Source: Desulfobacter curvatus DSM 3379
Lineage (GTDB): Bacteria > Desulfobacterota > Desulfobacteria > Desulfobacterales > Desulfobacteraceae
DNA length: 49,115 nt
Direction of reading: 5' to 3'
Assembly: GCF_000373985.1 (NCBI RefSeq)
Contig: NZ_KB893066.1
Coordinates: forward strand, 1-49,115
Below the pieces are notes generated by a model, which was not told the origin of the DNA, did no database searches, and worked only from the letters and a program-made list of their open reading frames with translations. The position numbers were made by a program, and so were the translations under genes. Shown here piece by piece: positions 11,072 through 19,138 of the stretch (positions are counted from its first letter, which is position 1; every line of letters starts with the position of its first letter).

Positions 11072-12190
11072 ATGCACTATGATGAGAAAAGATCAGATCC
11101 CAGTGTGAAATATAAACAGTGGATTACCGATAACACACTGAACTCTTTGTATGGTAATGCACCGGCCTCTATAATCGGCAGTCTTGCCGTATTTTTGGTT
11201 GTTTCCGGGTCCATATGGACTCAAATCGCCTCGCTGTCATTATTAGTCTGGTCGATTTCAGGGGTTTTGATTGGCGTCGTCAGGCTGGCATTGTGGCATG
11301 GATATAAAAACAAAAAAGAGCGTTTGACACCCAGGTTCTGGCTCAACAGTTATCGTCTGACGACTTTGGGTTCCGGAATTGTATACGGCATAGCCATGTG
11401 GCTGTTTTTTGACGATCTTTCGGTTGAATATCAAGCTTTGATATATTTTGGTATTGTTGGTTTGACTGCAGCCGCTTCCGGTACCCATGCGGTTGATTTC
11501 CAGACATTTCAGCTCTTCATGTTCTCTGCGTGTATGCTTGTAATCACAAAATTGATGTCCCATGGGGGCCCCACTTTTTTTTCGCTTGCCGTTATGTTTG
11601 TGTTTTATGTATTGGTTATGGACAGAATAGGGCGTAACAACAACAGGACGCTTCTGCATAATTTTAAGCTGACCTATACCATGCGTTATCGGGCGACCCA
11701 TGATCCTCTTGTGGACTTGTTGAATCGAAGTGAATTTGAAAATCAGTTTGAAGTCAATACCCCTTTAACACATCACGGTGTTGCTGTTTTGTTTCTTGAT
11801 CTTGATAACTTCAAACCTATAAACGACACGTTTGGTCATCAAACAGGCGATAGAGCGTTAAAACAGGTTGCGGATATTTTGGTGAAATCTCTCAGGTCGG
11901 ATGACTCTGTCGCCCGCCTTGGTGGGGATGAATTTGTTGCCTGCCTCTTCCTTGATGATATTAATGAGGTTAAAGAGATCGCGGATAATATTCTGCAAGA
12001 CATTGAAAAAATTTCTTTTCCTGGGTCACATCATTATACCGGCCTTAGTGCAAGTATCGGCATCGCCTTTCACCATGATAATAATGTGAAATATTCACAA
12101 CTGTTGCACGTGGCAGATGCTGCCTGTTACCAAAGCAAGGAACAAGGGAAAAATCAGGTGACCATCCTATTCGTGAAAGATAATGTGTAG
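11072..12190 (+). CDS. Membrane-bound diguanylate cyclase (GGDEF)
   Basis: A 372-residue protein with about five or six transmembrane segments between residues 33 and 185, followed by a GGDEF domain (about 205-370). The catalytic motif RLGGDEF (Gly284-Phe288), the metal-binding FLDLDNFK with Asp243, and the NDTFGHQTGD block are all intact. R275-x-x-D278 sits five residues before GGDEF, so the inhibitory c-di-GMP I-site is present. It should make c-di-GMP in response to a membrane signal. The N-terminal domain is not one I can name. No clear Shine-Dalgarno lies at normal distance; GAGGTGG is about 20 bases upstream. It may be co-transcribed with the glycosyltransferase downstream. Confidence 0.88.
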   Translation: MHYDEKRSDPSVKYKQWITDNTLNSLYGNAPASIIGSLAVFLVVSGSIWTQIASLSLLVWSISGVLIGVVRLALWHGYKNKKERLTPRFWLNSYRLTTLGSGIVYGIAMWLFFDDLSVEYQALIYFGIVGLTAAASGTHAVDFQTFQLFMFSACMLVITKLMSHGGPTFFSLAVMFVFYVLVMDRIGRNNNRTLLHNFKLTYTMRYRATHDPLVDLLNRSEFENQFEVNTPLTHHGVAVLFLDLDNFKPINDTFGHQTGDRALKQVADILVKSLRSDDSVARLGGDEFVACLFLDDINEVKEIADNILQDIEKISFPGSHHYTGLSASIGIAFHHDNNVKYSQLLHVADAACYQSKEQGKNQVTILFVKDNV

Positions 12191-12213
12191 CTGAATCGTT
12201 TCAGGTGGATTTT

Positions 12214-13326
12214 TTGAAAATATTATTCCTTGAGCCTTTTTACGGTGGGTCCCACAAGGCTGTGGCAGACGGTTTTGCCGGCTGTTCCGGCCACCAGGTG
12301 GATATTTTATCCCTTGCTCCCAGATTTTGGAAGTGGCGGATGCGCGGCAGTGCACTGGCATTTGTCCGGCAGGTTGAAAATTTTAACGATTATGATCTTG
12401 TCTTGGCCACAGATATGGTAGATGTCACCGATTTCAAAGCCCTGGCCGGGCCGCAATGCCCGCCCGTGGCGCTTTATTTCCATGAAAATCAGCTAAGTTA
12501 TCCCCTGGAGCCCGGTGAAAAAAGGGATTTCCATCTGGGGTTTACCAATATCATATCTGCCTTGGCTGCGGATGGCGTATTTTTTAATTCACAATTCCAC
12601 AGGGATGACTTTTTCAGCGCTGCAAAACGTTTGATTCGTAAAATGCCGGATCTTCGCCCGGGATGGGTTCTGGATAAAATCCGGGATAAAACCCGTATAT
12701 TGTATCCGGGTATTGATTTGGATTCCAGGTCTTGTGTTATTCCGGAGACGCAACCCAGCAGTCTTGACAGACCTTTGGTGATCTGGAACCACCGGTGGGA
12801 GTATGATAAAAATCCAAAGGCCTTTTTCAACGTACTGGAACGGCTGAAACGCCGTGGCATTCTGTTTTACCTGGCTGTTATGGGTGAACAGTATGACACC
12901 GTTCCAAAAGCGTTTAGGGGCATTGAGGACCGGTTTTGTGCTGAGTTGCTTGTCTGCGGGTACCAGGAACAGGCGGCGGATTATAGAAAATGGCTGGCCA
13001 AAGGCAGTGTGGTGATCAGTACTGCCATCCAGGAAAATTTTGGTATTTCAGTGATGGAGGCCGTGGCCCATGGATGTTTTCCCTTGCTGCCGAATCGTTT
13101 GTCATACCCGGAACTGATCCCCGGGCAGGTGAAACCTGATGTTCTTTACCAGGATGACGCTGACCTTGAAACCAGGCTGGAACATCTTCTGGTGCAGCCT
13201 GGTGCCTATCGGGATAAAACTGTGGCATTAGCGGCCCATGCCGCAGGGTTCGCCTGGGCGCATATGGCGGGAAAATGGGATAAGGCGTTATATCAGGTTA
13301 TCGGGTCAAGCAGGAGCAGAAATTGA
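12214..13326 (+). CDS. DUF3524-type glycosyltransferase (tRNA-queuosine alpha-mannosyltransferase-like)
   Basis: About 370 residues of a GT-B glycosyltransferase. The N-terminal LEPFYGGSHK, then LAPRFWKWRMRGSAL and YFHENQLSYP, are the hallmark of the DUF3524 family, which includes the enzyme that mannosylates queuosine in tRNA-Asp (QTMAN/GTDC1). The C-terminal half has WNHRWEYDKNP, the sugar-nucleotide-site IQENFGISVMEA, and PNRLSYPE. I chose the TTG at 12214 because AGGTGG lies five bases upstream and family members start MKIL; a GTG at 12205 is the alternative. The 3' end overlaps the convergent HD-GYP-like gene by 29 bases. No queuosine biosynthesis genes are in the window. Confidence 0.83.
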   Translation: MKILFLEPFYGGSHKAVADGFAGCSGHQVDILSLAPRFWKWRMRGSALAFVRQVENFNDYDLVLATDMVDVTDFKALAGPQCPPVALYFHENQLSYPLEPGEKRDFHLGFTNIISALAADGVFFNSQFHRDDFFSAAKRLIRKMPDLRPGWVLDKIRDKTRILYPGIDLDSRSCVIPETQPSSLDRPLVIWNHRWEYDKNPKAFFNVLERLKRRGILFYLAVMGEQYDTVPKAFRGIEDRFCAELLVCGYQEQAADYRKWLAKGSVVISTAIQENFGISVMEAVAHGCFPLLPNRLSYPELIPGQVKPDVLYQDDADLETRLEHLLVQPGAYRDKTVALAAHAAGFAWAHMAGKWDKALYQVIGSSRSRN

Positions 13327-14218
13327 CAAACATCTGCTTGCTGTATTTGCCTGCCATGACTTCGTTTTTTAAAATTTGCAGAGAATTATACGGTTTTTGG
13401 GGATCCGCATGGCGGCTGGTCCCCCGGTAGGCCAAAGGTTCGTAGCTGTTGATCAGCCCTATGAGTTCAGCTTCCTCTGATATATCGACAATACCCTTGG
13501 GGTAGCCCGAACCATCTAATTTTTCATGATGCGTCAGGGCAACCATGGCAATTTCCGGTTCAAAACAGGTGCTTTCTTTAATAATGCGGTGCCCCTTTAC
13601 CGTATGAGTTTGAACTTCCTTGAACTGGGCATCTGATAGTTTGGTCTTGGTGTGGTTGATCTCGGAAGAAAGTTGTGTGCAGCCGATGTCATGGAGAATG
13701 GCACTGACCCCGAGCGTTTTGACCTTTGCCTCGGCATAGTGATGGAATGTGCAGAACTGCATGGTCAAGGACAAAATATTTACGGTGTGCTCCACCAGCT
13801 TGTCTGAAGAACCGGACAGTTTTGCCAGGGATTCCACCAGGGTTTTATTTTCGTTGTACCCTTGGAACAGGATCTCTATGGTTTCCGGCAGCATTTGTCC
13901 TGAAACATTCAACGGGCCTTCCAGGGCTTCCTGGACAAGGGTCGCCAACGCCTGCCGTATGGGAACAAGACCTTGGGAGAAAATGGTTTCCGCCAAATGT
14001 GCGTTCATGGTTTTGTAAAGGGCATGGGAGGCGTTTTCCCTGTCAGACGCGCGGATAAAAAGATCTGGAAATTGTTCGTCCTTGATCCGGGATGCCTTGA
14101 TCCGTTCGCCTTCCTTTTTATAAAGCAGTGGTTCGTTTTCCTTTGAAAAATAGAAAAGAGGAAAACTTTTAAACAATGAAATTTGAGACTTTTTAACAGG
14201 AATGAAGTCTTCGTCCAT
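13298..14218 (-). CDS. Degenerate HD-GYP domain protein
   Basis: A 306-residue cytoplasmic protein. Residues 1-110 have no domain I recognise. Residues 120-305 resemble an HD-GYP phosphodiesterase: His144, the HD pair His176-Asp177 in ILHDIG, His205 and His210, the pair His230-His231, and the GYP signature DGSGYPKG at 235-242. Two positions normally conserved are changed. HDIGK reads HDIGC, and the late ADVYDAL motif reads INSYEPL, losing both aspartates. It may therefore bind c-di-GMP or a partner without efficient hydrolysis. A diguanylate cyclase lies nearby. The 3' end overlaps the convergent glycosyltransferase gene by 29 bases. Confidence 0.8.
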   Translation of the reverse strand: MDEDFIPVKKSQISLFKSFPLFYFSKENEPLLYKKEGERIKASRIKDEQFPDLFIRASDRENASHALYKTMNAHLAETIFSQGLVPIRQALATLVQEALEGPLNVSGQMLPETIEILFQGYNENKTLVESLAKLSGSSDKLVEHTVNILSLTMQFCTFHHYAEAKVKTLGVSAILHDIGCTQLSSEINHTKTKLSDAQFKEVQTHTVKGHRIIKESTCFEPEIAMVALTHHEKLDGSGYPKGIVDISEEAELIGLINSYEPLAYRGTSRHADPQKPYNSLQILKNEVMAGKYSKQMFVNFCSCLTR

Positions 14219-14241
14219 TTTATTTAAATCGCCTTAGGGTT

Positions 14242-14266
14242 AATGGTATAAATTAACCATACCATT
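14242..14266. promoter_or_regulatory. Overlapping inverted repeats upstream of clpB
   Basis: AATGGTAT (14242-14249) and ATACCATT (14259-14266) form a perfect 8-bp inverted repeat. It overlaps GGTTAAT (14238-14244) with ATTAACC (14252-14258). The element sits between the divergent HD-GYP and clpB genes and is followed by a short T-run. It could be an operator or a small hairpin. No CIRCE element is present. Confidence 0.3.
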
Positions 14267-14380
14267 TTTTGCCTGCAAGGATAAAGTTAATTTGAAACAA
14301 GTCTTGACGATGATAAAACTGGCATTACTTTTACACTACAATGAATAAAAAGTAATACAAACAAAAAATGGAGATATATT

Positions 14381-16993
14381 ATGAACTTTGATAAATTGAC
14401 GGTAAAATCCCAGGAACTGTTCCAGCGGGCACACACGCTTGCTGTTGATAAGGGGCAGCAGGCCATTGAGCCCATCCACTTTTTAGGGGCCATGCTGGCT
14501 GATGACCAGGGCATTGCTGTCTCCATATTTAATAAAATAGGCGTCGCTCCCGGTGCTGCCGTACAGCGTGTCTCTTCTGCCCTGGACAATATGGTCAAGG
14601 TATCCGGCGGGCAGCCCTATCTGTCCGAACCCGGGCGAAAGATGCTGGATTTGGCCTTTAAGGAAGCCGCAAAGATGAAGGACCAGTATGTCAGCCTTGA
14701 ACATATCCTGATCAGCTTGACCCAGGGTAAAGACAAGGCCGGCGAAATCCTTACAAGCTTGGGTGTTACAAGGGATGTGATCCTGTCCGTGCTCAAGGAC
14801 ATTCGAGGAAACCAGCGGGTGACCGACCAGAACCCCGAAGACAAATATCAGTCTTTGGAAAAATTCGGAAAAGACCTGACAGATCTGGCCCGCCAAGGGA
14901 AACTGGACCCGGTTATTGGCCGGGATGAGGAGATCCGGCGAATTGTCCAGGTTTTGTCCCGGCGCCGGAAAAACAACCCCGTGCTCATTGGTGAGCCGGG
15001 CGTAGGTAAAACCGCCATTGTGGAGGGCCTGGCCCAGCGGATTGTGGAAGGCGATGTGTCCGAAACCCTGAAAAACCGTCGAGTCATTGCCCTGGATATG
15101 GGGGCTTTGCTTGCCGGAGCAAAATTTAGGGGCGAATTTGAGGACCGTCTCAAAGCGGTGTTAAAAGAGGTTGAGGCTGCCGAAGGGGAAATCGTTTTAT
15201 TCATCGACGAGTTGCATACGGTGGTTGGGGCCGGTGCTGCCGAAGGATCAGTGGATGCCTCTAACATGCTTAAACCTGCCCTGGCAAGGGGCAGTCTGCG
15301 CTGTGTGGGGGCCACCACCCTGGACGAGTATAGAAAATATATTGAAAAGGATGCTGCCCTGGAGCGGCGTTTTCAGCCGGTCATGGCCAAGGAGCCCACC
15401 GTGGAAGATACCATCTCCATCCTCAGGGGCTTGAAGGAAAAATATGAGGTGCACCATGGCATCCGGATCAAGGACTCTGCCCTGGTGGCGGCGGCTACGC
15501 TTTCCCACAGGTACATTGCAGACCGGTTTTTACCGGACAAAGCCATTGACCTCATTGATGAGTGCGCATCCCGGCTGCGTATTGAGATTGACTCCATGCC
15601 CCGGGCCATTGACGAGATCCAGCGGCGGCTGACCCAGGCGGCCATTGAGCGCCAGGCCCTGCTCAAGGAGAAGGACAAAGCCTCCAAGGAGCGCCTTGAA
15701 CATCTGGAAAAAAATATTGCAGCTATGGAAGAGGAGATCCGGCCTTTGAAACTGCACTGGGATAATGAGAAATCCATTATCCGGGAGATTTCGGCCATGC
15801 GGGAAGATATTGACCGGTTCCAGACCGAGGCCCAGCTTGCCGAACGTGCAGGGGACTTTGAAAAAGTCGCCCAGATCCGTTACGGCACCATTGCGGAGCT
15901 GAACCGAAAAATTGAGGAGAAAAAACAGAGCCTTGAAACTTTGCAGCAGACCTGCAAGATGCTCAAAGAAGACGTGGAAGAGGCTGATGTGGCCGAGGTG
16001 GTTTCCACCTGGACCGGGATCCCCGTTTCCAAGATGCTTCAGGGTGAGCAGGAAAAATTGATCACCATGGAATCCTATATTGCCAAACGGGTGATCGGCC
16101 AGGAAAAGGCTATTGATGCGGTCTCCAATGCCGTGCGGCGCGCCAGGTCCGGCCTGCAGCCCGAAGACCGGCCCATCGGTACCTTTATTTTTATGGGTCC
16201 CACGGGTGTAGGTAAAACCGAACTTGCCAAGTCCCTGGCCGAGTTCATGTTTGATTCCAAGGATGCCATGGTGCGGCTGGATATGTCCGAGTACATGGAA
16301 AAGCACAGTGTGGCCCGGCTCATCGGCGCCCCTCCCGGATATGTGGGATATGACCAGGGCGGATACCTCACTGAGGCGGTGCGGCGCAGGCCCTACAGTG
16401 TGATCCTGTTTGACGAGATTGAAAAGGCCCACCCGGACGTGTTCAACATCCTGCTCCAGGCCCTGGATGACGGCCGGATGACCGATGGCCATGGCCGGAC
16501 TGTGGATTTCAGGAACACCATCATCATCATGACATCCAATATCGGGTCCAGGATCCTGCTTGAAGCAGGGAAGGAAGGCATTTCCAATAATGAGGTGGAA
16601 CAGGCAGTGCAGCAGGCGCTTAAAGCCGCGTTCAGGCCGGAGTTCCTAAACCGGATTGATGAGATCATCACCTTCCATGCCCTGGAACGCGAACATATCA
16701 TGGATATCGCAGCCATCCAGATTGCTGCCCTGAACCGGCGGCTGGCCGGCAGGAACCTGGCGGTTCACCTGGATGATGATGCCATGACCTTTGTGGCCCG
16801 GAAGGGGTATGACCCTGGGTTTGGCGCTCGTCCGCTCAAGCGTGTGATCCAGCAGGAAATTGAGAACCCGCTGTCCATGGCATTGCTCAAAGGGGAGTAT
16901 CTTGAAGGCGAGACAGTATACTTCCGTTTTGACAAGGACGAAGACCGGCTTGTGCTCGGCCATGGTCCCAAAAGTATGAAGGTTGCGGGATAA
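14381..16993 (+). CDS. clpB: ATP-dependent disaggregase ClpB
   Basis: An 870-residue Hsp100 AAA+ chaperone that extracts polypeptides from aggregates together with DnaK. The order is an N-terminal double Clp_N repeat (1-145) and NBD1 with Walker A GEPGVGKT (204-211). The long coiled-coil middle domain (about 405-530) distinguishes ClpB from ClpA and ClpC. NBD2 follows with GPTGVGKTE near residue 606, then the small D2 domain. No ClpP-binding loop is evident, which fits ClpB. Length matches the family (about 857-870). GGAG precedes the ATG by eight bases. I could not assign a heat-shock promoter. A strong bidirectional terminator follows. Confidence 0.98.
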   Translation: MNFDKLTVKSQELFQRAHTLAVDKGQQAIEPIHFLGAMLADDQGIAVSIFNKIGVAPGAAVQRVSSALDNMVKVSGGQPYLSEPGRKMLDLAFKEAAKMKDQYVSLEHILISLTQGKDKAGEILTSLGVTRDVILSVLKDIRGNQRVTDQNPEDKYQSLEKFGKDLTDLARQGKLDPVIGRDEEIRRIVQVLSRRRKNNPVLIGEPGVGKTAIVEGLAQRIVEGDVSETLKNRRVIALDMGALLAGAKFRGEFEDRLKAVLKEVEAAEGEIVLFIDELHTVVGAGAAEGSVDASNMLKPALARGSLRCVGATTLDEYRKYIEKDAALERRFQPVMAKEPTVEDTISILRGLKEKYEVHHGIRIKDSALVAAATLSHRYIADRFLPDKAIDLIDECASRLRIEIDSMPRAIDEIQRRLTQAAIERQALLKEKDKASKERLEHLEKNIAAMEEEIRPLKLHWDNEKSIIREISAMREDIDRFQTEAQLAERAGDFEKVAQIRYGTIAELNRKIEEKKQSLETLQQTCKMLKEDVEEADVAEVVSTWTGIPVSKMLQGEQEKLITMESYIAKRVIGQEKAIDAVSNAVRRARSGLQPEDRPIGTFIFMGPTGVGKTELAKSLAEFMFDSKDAMVRLDMSEYMEKHSVARLIGAPPGYVGYDQGGYLTEAVRRRPYSVILFDEIEKAHPDVFNILLQALDDGRMTDGHGRTVDFRNTIIIMTSNIGSRILLEAGKEGISNNEVEQAVQQALKAAFRPEFLNRIDEIITFHALEREHIMDIAAIQIAALNRRLAGRNLAVHLDDDAMTFVARKGYDPGFGARPLKRVIQQEIENPLSMALLKGEYLEGETVYFRFDKDEDRLVLGHGPKSMKVAG

Positions 16994-17016
16994 CCTCTCC
17001 CGTAAGAAAAAAAGGA

Positions 17017-17070
17017 AAACAAACCCCCGGGGTTGCACCTAAGGTTTTGCAGCCCCGGGGGGTTTTGTTT
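17017..17070. terminator. Bidirectional intrinsic terminator between clpB and the permease
   Basis: A GC-rich stem pairs CCCCCGGGGTTGCA (17024-17037) with TGCAGCCCCGGGGGG (17048-17062). It is flanked by AAACAAA on the left and TTTTGTTT on the right. On the minus strand the stem is followed by another T-rich tract (complement of 17003-17020). It lies directly between two convergent genes and should end both transcripts. Confidence 0.85.
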
Positions 17071-17082
17071 GTTATGCGGCGG

Positions 17083-18294
17083 TTATCCCGATGGGATACC
17101 AAAAATAAACACCAAAAGGCAAACAAGGGCCAGCGATCCAAAAAGCCAAAGACGTTGTGTTGATCTGTTGAGACCGTTACGGTTCTGCCGGGCAACAATC
17201 CATGCAACACTGCATTGCAAGGTATAATAAAGGGCAAATGCCCTTGAGGCATAGGCAATAATTTCATTGACATTGGTTGCCCAGGTCAGTGCCACTGTGA
17301 CAATAATAATCAACAGGTACGTGGCTCGAATGGAGAGCTTGCCCTCGAGGATATCCTGGATTAACCCGCCGGCCCCTGAGGTGTCTGCCACAGACGCACT
17401 GAATTGGCTGCCGATGGCAGCAACGGAAAGCAGCAGCGGCAGAACGGCAGCCACAGGCGTTGACATGCTGATGATTGCGGTTACATCCGATCCAAGATCT
17501 TTGTGAAACAGTATGGTTGCCAGGGCAATGAAGGCCAGATAAATGCCTGTGGAGATCAACTGGGCAGTCCGCATGGTGCGGATTCTTTGATCTGCAGTAT
17601 GTTCCTGCCCAAGATAGCGGGAGGTTTCAAATCCCTGTACAACAATCAAAAGCCCGAGCAGCACTCTTAGATCATGAAAATTAATCGTGGATGAAACTTG
17701 GGGCAGTGCCCAAAGTCCGTCTGCGGCCAGTTGAAAATTATAAACGCAGAGACCGGCTAAAAGAGCCCCTATCATGCCGAGATTTAGGGCAATGGCATAT
17801 TTTTCAACCTTTTCCAATTCATCCAGTCCCCGCCACATTCCGATTCCCCCGATGGTCACCAGAAGGGCTGTGGTGATGCTGTTTGCCGCGATTTCGTTTT
17901 TAATACTGAAAGTGTTGAGAAGAAAGGCTGCCAGCAACTGCAGGTAATAGGTGATTGAGATAAAATACGCACAGGTCAGAACGATCCTGGAGAAAAAAGC
18001 CACATCTTGCGCCAGGCCGCGTCCCTGGTTTTCAATGGGTTCAAAATGACGGATGTTGAACCGGATAGCCTCACCCACAAGGTATGCCGAAACAAGAAGC
18101 AATGCCATGCATATTACAGCCAGGTTGCCGACGATCCCGGCCAGAAGCGGTGCACTGATCAAAAAACCGCTTCCCATGATTGACGCCAAAGGCGTGACCG
18201 TGGCTTTCCAATTTAAAGATTGGGACAGCCGTTTGGAAAAGGCAAAATAGCCGCCTAAAATTAAAGCAATAATGATGATGATGCCGTTTAACAA
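17083..18294 (-). CDS. APC-superfamily-like membrane permease, substrate unknown
   Basis: A 403-residue integral membrane protein with about 11 hydrophobic segments spread over its whole length. The first helix is followed by ASIMGSGFLISAPLLAG, which resembles the unwound, substrate-binding TM1 of LeuT-fold (APC/SSS) transporters. A second glycine-rich segment, ADTSGAGGLIQD, lies near residue 310. It is too divergent for me to assign a substrate; amino acids or other small solutes are plausible. The start is a TTG without a clear Shine-Dalgarno sequence, so the N terminus is uncertain. It is convergent with clpB and shares its terminator. Confidence 0.6.
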   Translation of the reverse strand: MLNGIIIIIALILGGYFAFSKRLSQSLNWKATVTPLASIMGSGFLISAPLLAGIVGNLAVICMALLLVSAYLVGEAIRFNIRHFEPIENQGRGLAQDVAFFSRIVLTCAYFISITYYLQLLAAFLLNTFSIKNEIAANSITTALLVTIGGIGMWRGLDELEKVEKYAIALNLGMIGALLAGLCVYNFQLAADGLWALPQVSSTINFHDLRVLLGLLIVVQGFETSRYLGQEHTADQRIRTMRTAQLISTGIYLAFIALATILFHKDLGSDVTAIISMSTPVAAVLPLLLSVAAIGSQFSASVADTSGAGGLIQDILEGKLSIRATYLLIIIVTVALTWATNVNEIIAYASRAFALYYTLQCSVAWIVARQNRNGLNRSTQRLWLFGSLALVCLLVFIFGIPSG

Positions 18295-18765
18295 GGGTTT
18301 AGATCCAATCTGTCTATTCGATGATTTTGTAAGAACACGTTAACATTCTGATCTTATGTATTGAGATTAAATATTTCAATTAATGTTCAGTCCGACCTGT
18401 TCGGTGGATCAATTATGATAACCAAGTTGTTTTCTCACGTTTTTTCTCCTTCAGTCAAGCCGGCCAATGGAAATTGTCAAAAAAATCATTTTTTGACGAG
18501 TGTTGTCAAAATTATTTTATACATTGGGTTTTTGGTCCGTTATAAGTAATCTCACACATACAACCCAAGGAGAGATTTTGCCGATCAGGGTTAAACATGA
18601 CCCCCCATGGATCCTGGTGCCTCATTTCTATTTTTGGCAAGGTCCACAGAGGGGGTCTCGGCCGTAGAACCTTCCATCCCCAATTTATTAATTTTTTCTT
18701 GCTGTCTTTTTTCCAGTTCCGCAAAGCAAGATACGGTGGCCTGCCACAGATGAAACAGATATTGG

Positions 18766-18791
18766 TGAGACATAAGTGCTTTTATGTCTCA
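18766..18791. repeat. Perfect 10-bp inverted repeat (hairpin)
   Basis: TGAGACATAA (18766-18775) and TTATGTCTCA (18782-18791) are exact reverse complements separated by GTGCTT. No T-run follows on either strand, so it is not a standard terminator. It lies in the long non-coding gap before the efflux operon. Confidence 0.5.
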
Positions 18792-18932
18792 GGCCGATTT
18801 GATTTAGGGATATATTTCTTTTTTTGCCGGTGGTTAGATGCAAAGAATGAATCTTTAAAACGGTTCTTCTTTGTATTTTAGATTCAGCACATTATAACAA
18901 GCATCCCGATATAGTAAAAGAATTGATAAAAC

Positions 18933-18960
18933 TTGTTATGATAAATTACTATGGTATAGT
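18933..18960 (+). promoter_or_regulatory. Candidate sigma-70 promoter for the efflux operon
   Basis: TTGTTA at 18933-18938 and TATAGT at 18955-18960 with a 16-base spacer match the -35 (4/6) and -10 (5/6) consensus. It points toward the tolC-type gene. Transcription would begin near 18967 and the leader would include the repeat at 19031-19086. Confidence 0.35.
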
Positions 18961-19030
18961 ATCTGCACCAGTAAAATAACGCGCAATTAGCGTTGCAAAA
19001 AAGGCAATTAAACCGGAGCCTAATAATCAT

Positions 19031-19086
19031 TTTTTGTTGTGGGTTGAGCCTGGGTGTTGATAGACCAGGTCGGCCCATGGCCGTTA
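19031..19086 (+). repeat. Dispersed hairpin repeat, copy A
   Basis: A 56-base element with the family pattern TTTTTGTTGTGGG, then CCTGG, a loop of about 10 bases, CCAGG, GGCCCATGG and a terminal CCGTTA. The two halves fold as a bulged stem (TGGGTTGA-CCTGG against CCAGGTCGGCCCA, using G-U pairs). This copy lies 52 bases upstream of the tolC-type start and would be in its leader. Confidence 0.85.
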
Positions 19087-19138
19087 GTTCAGGCTTTGGG
19101 TCAATGTATTTATCAAATATAGTTCGGGCGTAAGACTT

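Larger units (their letters stand above)
18295..19138. other. 844-base intergenic region
   Basis: No gene I would defend lies here. On the plus strand AAGGAGAG near 18566-18573 is a good ribosome-binding site. The frame after it (TTG at about 18578) closes after about 29 codons. On the minus strand a 60-codon frame at 18591-18773 encodes a hydrophilic C-terminal-like sequence but has no ribosome-binding site. The region also holds a perfect hairpin, a candidate promoter and one copy of the dispersed repeat, listed separately. It may be the site of a decayed gene. Confidence 0.4.

Noticed and set aside
14320..14335. Sigma-54 promoter before clpB
   Set aside because: TGGCAT-N5-TTACA has the -24 part, but the -12 GC dinucleotide is AC.
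14281..14380. Heat-shock (sigma-32 or CIRCE) element before clpB
   Set aside because: No TTAGCACTC repeat and no CTTGAA/CCCCAT pair with acceptable spacing was found.
18591..18773. 60-residue minus-strand protein
   Set aside because: There is no ribosome-binding site, it starts right after an in-frame stop, and the sequence has no recognisable domain.
19031..19086. Integron attC site
   Set aside because: The repeats are hairpins ending near GTTA, but they lack the RYYYAAC and GTTRRRY core boxes in proper order, and there is no integrase or cassette array.
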